From Ryuthela nishihirai (taxonomy: Eukaryota > Arthropoda > Arachnida > Araneae > Heptathelidae): a stretch of 64,000 nt of DNA. Below the pieces are notes generated by a model. It did no database searches. It saw nothing but the letters and a program-made list of their open reading frames with translations, and was not told the DNA's origin. Of the stretch, positions 21,160 through 30,651 are shown in pieces. The position numbers and the translations under genes were made by a program. The stretch's first letter is position 1, and every line of letters begins with the position of its first letter. The stretch spans positions 50,183,751-50,247,750 of the forward strand of contig JAWZYU010000018.1 of assembly GCA_038380435.1 (NCBI GenBank), read 5' to 3'.

Positions 21160-22463
21160 TGATTCTGTTGTCTAGTTGATGGACTTGGACTCCTCATTCG
21201 TTTCCTAGTGCAGTTGGTACGAATGTGTCCGGTCTTGCCACAATTCCAACACTGAAGGTCTGTTGTAGGTTTTGAAGAAGAACCTTTTATATCTTTCAAA
21301 ACGGATAGTATGGCTTTGGTTAGTTCTTTCATTTCATTATCCTTTTCTACAGTTTCTTCTGCACTCACAAACCTCACTGCACGTTTGTTCGCTCGGGAGG
21401 AAAGCCTGGAGCACTCGTATTTCATAGCATGTACCACAGCTGACTTTAAGGATTCACCTTCCAACATCCTCAGAGATTGCTGAGTGTCAGGGTCAGCAAT
21501 AGCATCAATAAATTGTAATTGAGCTAAATTATCTTGAATTTCTGGTGGACAGTTACTATAAGCCAATCTAGCTAGACGCTCAATATCACTAGCAAGCTCT
21601 TGCAAAGTTTCACCACTTTTCTGCATGCGATGTTTAAATTGAGTCACGTAATATTGTTTTAAATAACTATCACCAAACCTTAGTTCTAATGCAGAAACTA
21701 GACTTTGATAATCAAGTCGTTTTTCTTCTGGAACAGACTGCAAAACTTCCGCAGCAGAATTTCTTAAGGAAGCTGCAAGAAAACTGGCCTTTTGGAATTC
21801 ATTCCACTCATTGGCTGTAGCGATAACTTCGAATTGTGTTTTAAATACTGTCCAAGATGATTGACCATCATATGTAGAAGGTTTAGTTGTATTTTTAGCG
21901 ATATGTGTAATAACATTATTTCCACTAGAATTATTATTATCACAAGCAGAAGGTAACATTTCATTTCTCAAAATCTGAAACTGGCGTTCACAATCAGTTT
22001 TTACAATTTCTATTTCATGTTTATAATCTAACTTAACACTATCAAGATCATATTTTACACTGTCAATTTCAACCTTTAAACAATCACATTGTTTATTAAG
22101 TTCGGTTTTAATGTCCTTACACTGATCAGTAATCTTATCAATTTGAGAAGCCACTTCAGCTCTCATCTCAGTATTTTGTGCGGCCATTTCGGCTTTCAAG
22201 TCACCTATTTTATCGCTTTGGGCAGCTATATCACCTTTAATCTCAGTATTTTGTGCGGCCAGGTCACCTATTTTGTTAGCCATATCGGCTTTCAAGTCAT
22301 TATTTTGACTTTTAATGTCATTCATCTGTGTAGCCATATCGGCTTTCATATCAGTCATCTGCGTAGCCATATCGGCTTTCATATCAGTCATCTGCGCAGC
22401 CATATCGACTTTCAAGCTATTTATCAACTTTACTAATTCATCCATACTTCTAGTTAACGGCAT
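21150..22463 (-). CDS. gag: gag, with coiled-coil N-terminus and CCHC knuckle
   Basis: Structural protein of the gypsy element, 437 codons. The first ~150 residues are a long coiled-coil segment built from 11-residue units (for example MAAQMTDMKAD, MATQMTDMKAD), encoded by three clean 33-bp DNA repeats starting at 22323, 22356 and 22389 in plus-strand coordinates. The middle part (about residues 190-390, with 'KPSTYDGQSSWTVFKTQFE') resembles gypsy capsid. A C-x2-C-x4-H-x4-C knuckle lies at 405-418, then a basic Ser/Pro tail. The ATG at 22463 lies about 10 nt after the primer site. No internal stop. Confidence 0.95.
   Translation of the reverse strand: MPLTRSMDELVKLINSLKVDMAAQMTDMKADMATQMTDMKADMATQMNDIKSQNNDLKADMANKIGDLAAQNTEIKGDIAAQSDKIGDLKAEMAAQNTEMRAEVASQIDKITDQCKDIKTELNKQCDCLKVEIDSVKYDLDSVKLDYKHEIEIVKTDCERQFQILRNEMLPSACDNNNSSGNNVITHIAKNTTKPSTYDGQSSWTVFKTQFEVIATANEWNEFQKASFLAASLRNSAAEVLQSVPEEKRLDYQSLVSALELRFGDSYLKQYYVTQFKHRMQKSGETLQELASDIERLARLAYSNCPPEIQDNLAQLQFIDAIADPDTQQSLRMLEGESLKSAVVHAMKYECSRLSSRANKRAVRFVSAEETVEKDNEMKELTKAILSVLKDIKGSSSKPTTDLQCWNCGKTGHIRTNCTRKRMRSPSPSTRQQNQGN
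21153..21159 (-). promoter_or_regulatory. -1 ribosomal frameshift heptamer G_GGA_AAC
   Basis: On the minus strand the gag frame reads G GGA AAC followed at once by TGA, the gag stop. Slipping back one base gives GGG AAA and enters the open pol frame (CTG AAA TTA). The form X_XXY_YYZ is the canonical -1 signal. A downstream pseudoknot was not worked out. Confidence 0.8.
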
Positions 22464-22473
22464 TCAATAAATT

Positions 22474-22491
22474 ATCCCACTCCTGACACCA
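22474..22491 (-). other. Primer binding site, tRNA-Leu-like
   Basis: The minus strand reads TGGTGTCAGGAGTGGGAT two bases after the 5' LTR. It is complementary to a tRNA 3' end ATCCCACTCCTGACA-CCA, which resembles tRNA-Leu. The tRNA identity is from memory of metazoan tRNA-Leu ends. Confidence 0.75.
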
Positions 22492-22493
22492 AA

Positions 22494-23132
22494 TGTTGCG
22501 GATCACAAAAATGGATAGCCACTGAGCGTGAGTATTAAAAGCTATATTTCAAAACCAAATTCAATACAAGGTAAATTGTTACAAAGGAAATATGGATGAA
22601 GTATCTTATTAACAAATTAACTATTAACATGCACAAGTCATCAATCTTCCTGCGTGAGCACACAACATCAGCTCTGTGTATTTTACTAAATACTACCTTT
22701 TACTTGATTTACCAGGTCACCCGAAGATCTTCACTCGTAAACCAATTCTCGTCCTGTGCTAATAACTTTTCACACACTAGCCGAACAAAAAGACAGTCCG
22801 TGTAGACATTCGAAGTTAGCCATAAAAGTTCCCACTTTTATACTTCCGTGTATACACAACACATCAAGTTACTTCTTGATACTTAACGATAAAAGATCCC
22901 ACTTTTATCCTTCCGCGTATACACAACACATCAAGTTACTTCTTGATACTTACGCGCACTGTCTCAGAACAGCTCACCGTCCATTTTCGAACTCTCCGAC
23001 CGTTACAACACAACGACCGTTACAATACAACGACCGTTAACGCTCCACTCTTCTTCTCCAAATTCTCCCAAAGTTCTTGTTCGTTGGCTGAAACTTTTTG
23101 CTTTCGGTTGCCAGATTCCTTCTGTCGTAACA
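22494..23132 (-). repeat. Gypsy 5' LTR (639 bp)
   Basis: Same length and, by eye, same sequence as the left LTR. Its right edge GTCGTAACA is followed by GTAT, the target duplication. Confidence 0.95.
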
Positions 23133-23860
23133 GTATTGTTCATCAATATTTAAAATTTCAAAAGATCTGTGCCAAATGGGTACCCCATAAACTGACAGAA
23201 GAGTAAAAAGTTCTAGACTCAACACGTGCAAGGAAATAATGACAATGTTTTAACCTAGTGGTTCCAAACGGTTAACAGACATTGTCACAGGTGATGAGAA
23301 GTGGTTTTATTACTATTCAACTCCCAGAAAGTTTGACAACTATATTTGGGTTGCGAAAGATGAACTGCGTCTCCAAATACTCCGATAAGATTTTCGCTTC
23401 AGGAAGAGAATTTTCACAATATTTTTCAATTCCCAAAGTGCGTTCGTTGACACCTTACCTGAAAAATTGACTATAAATGACCAATACTACACCAACATTG
23501 TTTTGTCCAAAATGGTTAAGGTGATGAAGCAGCAGCGTTCAACAACAGGAGTTTCAAAGGTTCTCATTCATGACAATGCCAGTGCTCACAAAATTCAGCA
23601 AGTTATGGCCTATATCGAGTAGGAAAAATAAAGCAGTTACCCCTCCTGCATATTCACCCAATCTTGCACCATGCGATTTTTAGTTATTTGAAAAAATTAA
23701 AATGGAACTTGCTGGGAAATCTTTTTCAAGGGTGCAAGACTTTGCAAAATGCGTTCGGTCACAGTTGAGGAGTATTCCCCAATATGCGTTCCAGAATTGG
23801 CGTAGACATCTGCAACTTCGCATAGATGCTCATGGGGACTACTTCGAAGGACATTAAAAA
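23133..23860 (+). pseudogene. Mariner transposase relic, C-terminal part
   Basis: This continues the mariner interrupted at 16818. Readable motifs in order are 'KFQKICAKWVPHKLTEE', 'IVTGDEKWFYYYS' (first catalytic D), 'VLIHDNASAHK' (second D) and 'YSPNLAPCDF' (third D), then 'QNWRRHLQLRIDAHGDYFEG' near the C-terminus. About 100 nt lie between the second and third D codons, which fits the DD34D spacing of true mariners after a small indel. Several stops and frameshifts. Confidence 0.85.
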
Positions 23861-23930
23861 TTTTTTCCAGGTAAGTGCAATGGTTTTTGTCCTCCAGATG
23901 CACGTGAAGAACATTTTGAATGCCCCTAGT

Positions 23931-24870
23931 TATTAGCACGAAAGTTGCTATGGGCAACCGCAGTTCACGAATTATGATGCAGCCTTGTATAAATTTAAAG
24001 AAAGAGTTCAATTAAATTATTTGTTTTTGCGTATTTTAGAAATACATATATACAGAAATACAATATTTAGAAGCCACTATTTTATAAATAGTTAAATAAA
24101 TATTTTAAATCACGAACTCTTTTTTCTGGAAACAAAGGTTTCGAAAATTAATGTTGAAAAAGTTTGATTTTCTGAGCGAGGAAATGTTTCTTTTGATTTA
24201 GAAAAGCTAAAATATTTCATTTTTATTCTATGGAAATAACATCTGGTCATTTACTTTTGCGACAACTAGTGTTTCCTCTGGCCTGTTGCATTGTCAAGAT
24301 CCAATATACGTATTCAAATCCTCAACGGACCATGAACTTCGGTTACTTCTTGCTAAGAATTCATAATTACGTTTCGCCAAAGCTTACACGTTTCAATACA
24401 AACAGCTTTTTTTTTTATATTCGGTAATCAGGCGCTGATGTACGCACATTACACAGTATGCGCAGAAATACGACCCCAGGCTAATGAGAGACCCCCGAAT
24501 TCCAATTTTCGACAACGTCACTTTTAGTTAGATAAACGAAGAGAGCCCTCAACAAAGACTTGAGGAGGGAAATCCGAGAACTGTAAGTCCGCAGCTGCCC
24601 GTAATTATCATATTTCTCTTGAAAACTGTATAGATCAAGCGATAAAAAAAATATAGTTGTAGGGAAGGGATTGAAAATATCATTTATTGAAATAGCAAAA
24701 TTCTTTGCACCGACGCTCCAAAAAACGATGCATAAGTGAGATTGGACTGGGAGTTCTTAGCAAGGGTTAGTTGCTATTAAGTAGTAACTAAATGCAAAAG
24801 GGAACAAAATTTCCTGAAATTTGAGCATAGCGTAATCGAGACTTGTGTATACGAAACGTCTTATGGTTGT
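23931..24870. other. AT-rich intergenic DNA
   Basis: No gene or repeat family recognised. Short ORFs here have no interpretable features. Confidence 0.45.
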
Positions 24871-25141
24871 TGGACTGTTTTATTTCTGATCCGCCTTTTT
24901 TGGTACACAATGGGCTAAATGGCAAGGTCAGAAAAATCCTGAACGCTCAGAGAAGGTTGTGGGAGGGGACCCACTGTACAGCTGTTAGGAGACAGAGAAT
25001 AGTCTCCCGTCAAGGCCATTCAAAGTGTTCTTTAGTGCGCACAGGGTATGACTGTACTATATACAGCACCACGGCTTAACGTCTCATTTGACAGCCCTGG
25101 TCATTCCAAGTACATCAGTGTCCCCTTTCTGACCGAGGGCA
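24871..25141 (-). repeat. SINE-A copy lacking the tRNA-like head
   Basis: Reverse orientation, from 'gtacacaatgggctaaatgg' to 'gtcccctttctgaccgag'. It ends before the head, as 5' truncation during retrotransposition would give. Confidence 0.8.
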
Positions 25142-25335
25142 ATAAAAAAGAGACAAGATCTCATAGGAAACAAATCTCAATGGGATGAAATATCTGAAAG
25201 GTGAAAAAACGCTTAACTGGGACGAATAACCTCTGGGATTAAATGTCGCTGTGACGAATAGACTCTGGGATTAAATGTAACTGGGACTAGACATTCCGAG
25301 ACGAAATATCTTTGAGGTTTCGTCCCCCAATACTT
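25142..25335. repeat. Short imperfect tandem repeat
   Basis: 'gacgaataacctctgggatt' and 'gacgaatagactctgggatt' are about 39 bp apart, with related 'gggatgaaatatct' and 'gagacgaaatatct' at the sides. Origin unknown. Confidence 0.5.
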
Positions 25336-25669
25336 TGTATTAACTTTAAAAATAAAATTGGATTTTTGTCATTATTTGTTTTTTTCTCAGTAAAAAAAAC
25401 GTACACATGCTTTACCAGAAAATCGCAGTCGGTCCATATTAAACGCAAGGCTCATATTTAACAGCAGAGCAAATTGGCAAAGTTTAATTTCCAGATAAAA
25501 CATTGAATTTCGTCTTATTTCATCTTAAATCACTGACAGATCTTCACTACGAGTCATGAAGTTAACAAACCACGTTACTAGCAGGATGTCTTAGGGGAAT
25601 GCTATCTTTAGTAAATTTTATTAAACGAAAATACTTCCATCATCATTTCCTTATGTAATAACACCGAGT

Positions 25670-26120
25670 CCTGTGAAAGTTCGTAAAGTTTGCAGTGACT
25701 GGCTTAGCATTATTATTGGTGTTCGACAAGGCAGAATTTTACCACACTGTCTTTTAAATTTGGTTATTGATTAAGATATGAGGAATTCACTGAAAGGAAA
25801 GAAATGTGGCCTTAGATTATCTAGAGCCGAGGTTCTCAAACTTTTCGGCATCACGTTTTCCCTTTGATATTTGAGAAAACCTCACTCATTTCCACCTCTC
25901 ATTTATCAACAGCGAACTTTCCCTTTAACCATTCAGTTCATAAGTAAAAATAAACAAAAAATTTCACATCCTCGAACCCCCAGTTTTGGGATCACTGATT
26001 TAGAGGGAAATAAATACCTCACTTAGATTATACCGATGATTTGGTCCTTTTGGTAAATAATGTTGGAGGAATAATTCTTTTATTTATGATGCTGAAGAGA
26101 GTAGTAATATTGGGAGTCTC
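25670..26120 (+). pseudogene. LINE reverse-transcriptase fragment split by a MITE
   Basis: 'GVRQGRILPHCLLNLVID' (RT motif B region) and 'MRNSLKGKKCGLRLSR' lie left of the insertion. 'LDYTDDLVLLVNNVGG' (motif C; YADD became YTDD) lies right of it, so both catalytic Asp remain. The wording is close to the RTE-like LINE at 53.9-54.3 kb. A stop follows 'LVID', so this is a relic. Flanking EN and C-terminal parts were not found. Confidence 0.75.
25826..25998. mobile_element. hAT-type MITE in the LINE fragment
   Basis: The ~172-bp insert starts 'gaggttctcaaacttttcgg' and ends 'cagttttgggatcactg'. The 8-bp flanks 'atctagag' and 'atttagag' differ at one base. Removing it rejoins the RT reading frame, which supports the limits. 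Eight-base duplications and such ends are typical of hAT elements. Confidence 0.75.
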
Positions 26121-26619
26121 TGTGTTTTATCGTCTACTTGAAAAATGATTGTTAAAAAATGAAAAAAATTAACAATACTCAGAAAAATTAAACCCAAATT
26201 TTCAATAGCTGGCAGCCATTTGTCTGCAGGTTGTTCTATTCCTTTACAATATCATGCTCTCCAGTTGTGCTGAGTAGAGTTTGGCATTGACCTGTCCAAG
26301 GTTCATGTCGTTAACAGCAAAAAAATTCACCTTTTTATAATTAAAATATTGACTTTCAAAATAAAAAATGCATGAATGTTATGGAAGGAAAACTTAAAAT
26401 ATATATAAAATCAAAAAAATAGTTGCACATATAACACAAATCATTGTGCTAAAAACAGAATGTATATAAATTTCCATCAAATTAATATATCTTGCCTTTA
26501 TGTTGGCAATATCGTTAATGGCATTATCAAAATTTGTTTGCTGAAATAAATTTCAACGTATTAAAATGCTAAAAAACCACTTTCACCGTATAAAAATGAT
26601 ACAAGAACAGTATACAGTA
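26121..26619. other. AT-rich intergenic DNA
   Basis: No recognisable feature apart from a short less AT-rich stretch at 26205-26320 of unknown origin. Confidence 0.4.
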
Positions 26620-26623
26620 ATAT

Positions 26624-27296
26624 TGTTACGAAATTAAGCAGATGAAAATTGAGCGTGAGTCCTAAATATATTTACCAAACCAAAGTATGAAGAAGTGATT
26701 TATTACAAAGGCACAAAATCATACAAATAAAACAATCTTATCTAATCACAAGTATTTCTCTTCCTGTTAGTATAAAGTCAAACCATAAAAAAGAACGATT
26801 TACTATGCTTAACTAATTTTCAATGTTTAAACTACAGTGCTTGTCAATATTCAGCTCCTATGACAAAATAGAACCTATTACCGTGTAACATTCAACAAAC
26901 AAGCCAATTTATATTGAATTTCATTTGTGATACAAGACTACCTTAACAATGCTTTATACCTTATAGATGCGAAACATCTAACATTGATCTCCCCTGATAG
27001 AGGACCCAAGAACAAACCTTACTGTTGATTCCCTTCACCATCGGAATCACGCTTCATCTTGAATCAAATAAGAGCAGTCTTCTTATGTAGCATCACACAC
27101 AACACTAATTTAACACACTATATCCTTCTTTCTTTACTACCCCAATATACCTTTCGTTTTTCCTCCACAATTCTTATTATTCAAAACGTCTCTCCATTCT
27201 TATCAGCTGATAACGTAATTGTTACGCTGAAGCATAAGCGAGCGTTCATGACACATCTACCATAAGTCCATTGTAGCACATTCATCTGTCGTAACA
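26624..27296 (-). mobile_element. Solo LTR related to the 16.8-23.1 kb gypsy element (673 bp)
   Basis: Starts TGTTACGAAATT and ends CTGTCGTAACA, like the 639-bp LTR, and shares 'gagcgtgagt' and 'ttacaaagg' in the same order and orientation. Flanked by ATAT at 26620-26623 and 27297-27300. No internal gag or pol, so probably left by LTR-LTR recombination. Confidence 0.85.
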
Positions 27297-27304
27297 ATAT
27301 ATAT

Positions 27305-28380
27305 GTTTCCGGCAAAGTGTTACCGGCAAAGTTTCCCTAGGCATTGTATAGAATACCTAGGCATTATATAGAATGACAAATACTATTTCGGCAAAGTATG
27401 AAAAAGGCTTTTATTCAAAAGATGCATGTGAAAATGTAAGAAGTTCAAAATGTAAGATACGGGATTTTTCTACAAAAAGAGAAAAAAGACCAGTGCTGAA
27501 CTACCGCCAGCATATTGCGCGAGACACCCCGTCCCTTTTCGACGTCTGGACTAGCGCAGTGACCCCCAAAGGTGCAGGAGGAAATTTTTTGTCTGAATCC
27601 ATTTTCATTATTTTGGCCTGTATTTCCAGATTCAATTTAGACCGAATTTTACCTTCGACAGCATTCTCAATATTGAAGCACAGATTACACAAAATATTAA
27701 CGTCATAACCTGTAATGAATCTGCCGTCCGCCTTATAAAAAACGCCCCAAATGAGGTGAAGCCAAGTGAGAACGAATCAGTAAAGTGTTGAATATTCTAA
27801 GTTTGCAATTCGAGTTAGGATACTAGTATTTCACTTTACTAGTTGTCAAATCTATTTCAGTGGAGTTCCGAGATGGTTGTGATGTGTCGTTTTATGATGA
27901 CTTTTTTAATCTGTTTTTGGATCTTAACTCTCTTTTTATGGCTGCTAGGGTTCTCAAACTTTAGAGTCCCATTGCAGCAACCCTCGTTTACACTCTTCCA
28001 ACGTTAGGGGGCGCTCTTACGTCTGGAAGGGTGACTTTTTGGTGTCCAAAGTGAACAACTACGGGGCTCTATTTTTACCGAAACTAGGGACTGGCGGATC
28101 TGGCAATTGGGGTGGGCCTATAGGGGACCCAGGGGGACCTCTACTGGTCACTTCGGATTGAACTGAGTGCTCTGGCTGTCTGTTTAAGGCGAGCATCGAA
28201 AGTCACGAGATTCGCCTTGCGACATTAAACATCACTGCCGGGAGTATTTTATACTTTGCCGATATGCCTTTTGGCATTCTATAGAATGCTAGGAAATGTG
28301 TGAAAATCTAAGCGTTTCATACTTTGACGTCCCACTTTCGGAATTCTATACAATGTCTAATTTCACACTTTGCCGATAAC
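27305..28380. mobile_element. Unclassified TIR element with repeated GGCAAAGT motifs
   Basis: The ends are inverted: left 'gtttccggcaaagtg' and right the complement of 'gttatcggcaaagtg'. Near the left end GGCAAAGT occurs three times (27311, 27325, 27390). On the right its complement occurs at 28253 and 28367, with a variant at 28321. A second motif near 'ggcattstatagaat' occurs twice at each side and is partly palindromic. Flanks are (AT)4-like, so the target duplication is ambiguous. An ORF at 27373-27708 has no recognisable domain. Size ~1.08 kb suggests a non-autonomous DNA transposon. Confidence 0.65.
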
Positions 28381-28394
28381 ATATATACATATAC

Positions 28395-29041
28395 GCTAAT
28401 ATCTGAAAATTTGGCGCGGAGTTCTCGTGCAACGCCTTTGGCCGGGCTATATTGGTCGTAGTCTTGATACGTCATTGCATTGATTTGGCACGTCCATCGG
28501 AGACCATTTCGAAGTGACTACATCCTCAAAATTCCACCAAACACACATTACATTCGTTTCGAATCCTTCACTCTTTGTGACAGGAAATGTGGGCTGGTAT
28601 TGGTCAAGCCACTGCTTTTGTGTGTTCGGACTGTTGGAAAGATCCATTTTTCATCACACGTAACAATTCATTTGATGAAATTATGTTCCCGTGGATTTAG
28701 CGAGTAATTTCATGCAGGCTTCCACATGATGGTTTGCTTGTTCAGTAATCAGTTCATGAGGAATGCTTCGGCAACTCCTGGCTTCATTATAGAACGCGTT
28801 GCAGATGCCGCATTGTAGTTGCTTGTGAGTAACCAAGTTCGGACAAGAGCCTGTCAGAGCTTATCGATCGATCAGCTTCAATAGTGTGGTACAAAATGCT
28901 GAGATTTACAAGTATTGACCGACCCGATCGCGACTTACTTTCGAGTCTCACGTTACTACAATTGAACTTCTTGAACAAAGCTTAGCAGCACGAATAGACA
29001 CTGCTCCTTCACTTTTCGCTTCGCAAATTTCTCAGACATCT
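28395..29041 (-). pseudogene. Second mariner transposase relic
   Basis: Minus-strand pieces follow mariner order. The N-terminal 'MSEKFAKRKVKEQ' near 29040 is followed by 'SRSGRSILVN' and 'EADRSISSDRLLSELGYSQA' (HTH region). Then come 'CRSIPHELITEQ' and 'NSPNTQKQWLDQ...VMCVWWNFEDVV' (catalytic core). It stops before the second catalytic Asp, next to the TIR element at 28380. The wording differs from the 14.8-23.9 kb mariner, so this is another subfamily. Confidence 0.7.
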
Positions 29042-29371
29042 TCGGTAGTGTTCAATCCTTTTTTCCAGTAATGACGTAAAATTAAAAATTAAAAATTAAA
29101 TAATTGAAAATTAAAAATAAACTGACGCAGTGGTCTTTATACTTTTCCTTAGTAGAATAAACTCTCTGTTATTCGGTACTCAGGCATCCGTAATTATCAT
29201 GCGACCGGCATAAATTTCAAAATGGAACGTTTGAACCTGGTAAGGCAAGTTTCAATGCACGAGGATCCGTACACGTGGACGACCATATAAAGATCATTAA
29301 AGTAGCAGGTAATTCAATTTGTGATCATGTTGTTATGTTTATCGGATATCTTTCACCCCTCATAAAGTTTT

Positions 29372-29655
29372 CAAGAAGAATACCACTCAAGGATTAAAGC
29401 GAAAACGCGTTGTTTTGACTTTGAAAGAAAATTTTGAAATCTACAAAAGACACGCAAAAGTTGAATATCAGAATATTCTTATGCTGGAATTTAATGCTGG
29501 TTTTTCAACGATCTATGATATTAAAGCGCAAAATGGAAAGCTTGGGAAATCCGAGAATGATAAAAAGCGTTGAACAGCGTCATACCCGTAAGCCAAAATT
29601 ATTCCCATGGGAGCTTTCAGTGAAGAAATTTCGGTAGTTTTTGCAAATGCAATGA
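29372..29655 (+). pseudogene. Tigger/pogo transposase N-terminus relic
   Basis: The frame reads KKNTTQGLKRKRVVLTLKEN, then 'FEIYKRHAKVEYQNILMLEF' and 'STIYDIKAQNGKLGK'. This is the CENP-B/psq-type helix-turn-helix that binds the transposon ends in pogo-like transposases. A stop follows shortly after 'ENDKKR'. The DDE part is absent. Confidence 0.75.
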
Positions 29656-29745
29656 TTTAGACATTCATTAAGTGTTAAAATGCGTATAAAAATAGTTATA
29701 TATATATATATTTACATTTTTATTACGAACATCATGCTTCATTTT

Positions 29746-30132
29746 TATGTGGCGGGGGTAGCTCAGTCGGTAGCGCGCCAGGCTCGTAATCTGCAGTTCC
29801 CAGGTTCGAGTCCCAGCTGGAACAGGGTTGAGATTTACCTCCGCAAAACTCCCCGCCCTGCCCACGGTCAGTAGGGGACACCGATGGGCTTGGAAAGGCC
29901 GCCGTCCGTCGGATGGGACGTTAAGCCGTGGCTCCGTTTGCGCGAGAGCCATACCCTGTGCACGATAAAGAACACGCTGGATGGCCTTGACGGGAGGCTA
30001 CCATCTGTCTCCCAACAGCTGTTCCAGTGGGTCCCCTCCCCCAACCTTCTCTGAGCCTTCGAGGTCCTTGTGACCCAGGCCATTTAGCCCATGGTGTGCA
30101 AAAAACTACCGCTCAGAGGTAAAACAATCCAA
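29746..30132 (+). repeat. SINE-A copy, full length
   Basis: A box 'tagctcagtcggtagcgcg', B box 'ggttcgagtcc', complete body and 'gaggtaaaacaatcc' end. Flanks 'cttcatttt' at 29737 and 30133 give a 9-bp target duplication. Confidence 0.9.
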
Positions 30133-30651
30133 CTTCATTTTATTATTTTTTAACTGCATTTTTATTTCAGCTAAGGCTGGAATACAAGATTGTACCAACT
30201 GTATTTGGTTTCTGAAAAAATATTTATCATTCAACCGACAGATTCATCTGGCCGGCAACCCCCACTCCACATAAATGCTGGATAACCAGGAGTTTACTGT
30301 ACTATGTTCGCAGGTATGTAAATGCAACACGATTATGTGTCCCAGTACACATTTATTTGGCTTGACGAAAAACGCACAGATATAAATCACCCTTGTAGAA
30401 TATGTTTGATGACGAATAAAAAGAAATTTAAAATGATAAAATTGGGCTGGAGGATGATGGCTCTACTTTTTTAAAAGGTTGTGTTCTTTAGCAGCTTCCT
30501 CAGTTTATCTCGGGAGTTGCGTGACAGATACTGATAATGTGGGACATGAGATAAACGGGAGAATCAATGGCGTGTCTTATCTGCTAAAGTCATTAACCTA
30601 ATGGATTAAAAAATATATATCAGCTTCCATTAAAATTAAATTATTTTAATG

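Larger units (their letters stand above)
16819..23132 (-). mobile_element. Ty3/gypsy LTR retrotransposon, nearly intact
   Basis: A 6314-bp element in reverse orientation: 5' LTR at 22494-23132, primer site, gag, pol (protease, RT, RNase H, integrase), polypurine tract, 3' LTR at 16819-17457. Domain order PR-RT-RH-IN is that of Ty3/gypsy. There is no env-like ORF. The two LTRs look identical base for base, so insertion is recent. Coding is open except one in-frame amber codon in pol. Confidence 0.95.
14791..23930 (+). mobile_element. Old mariner element, outer layer of a nest
   Basis: Imperfect inverted ends mark an old mariner: left 'gcgttcaaaatcgttcttg' from about 14799, right the complement of 'ggggcattcaaaatgttctt' ending near 23929. 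Its transposase remnants lie at 16389-16818 and 23133-23860 on the plus strand. The distance between the ends is filled by two later insertions, a TIR transposon (15004-16385) and a Ty3/gypsy element (16819-23132). Without them it would be roughly 1.4 kb, a normal mariner size. Confidence 0.75.
29155..30299 (+). mobile_element. pogo/Tigger-like element with a SINE inside
   Basis: TA-flanked inverted ends: right end complement CAGTAAACTCCTGGTTATCC, left 'gaataaactctctgttattc'. The transposase remnant is at the left and SINE-A interrupts it at 29746-30132. Without the SINE it is about 760 bp, so most of the transposase is deleted. Confidence 0.7.

Noticed and set aside
21764..22436. Alternative-frame ORFs under gag, one with repeated hydrophobic units
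   Set aside because: They reflect the 33-bp repeat of gag read in other frames; gag itself has the CCHC knuckle and capsid-like wording.
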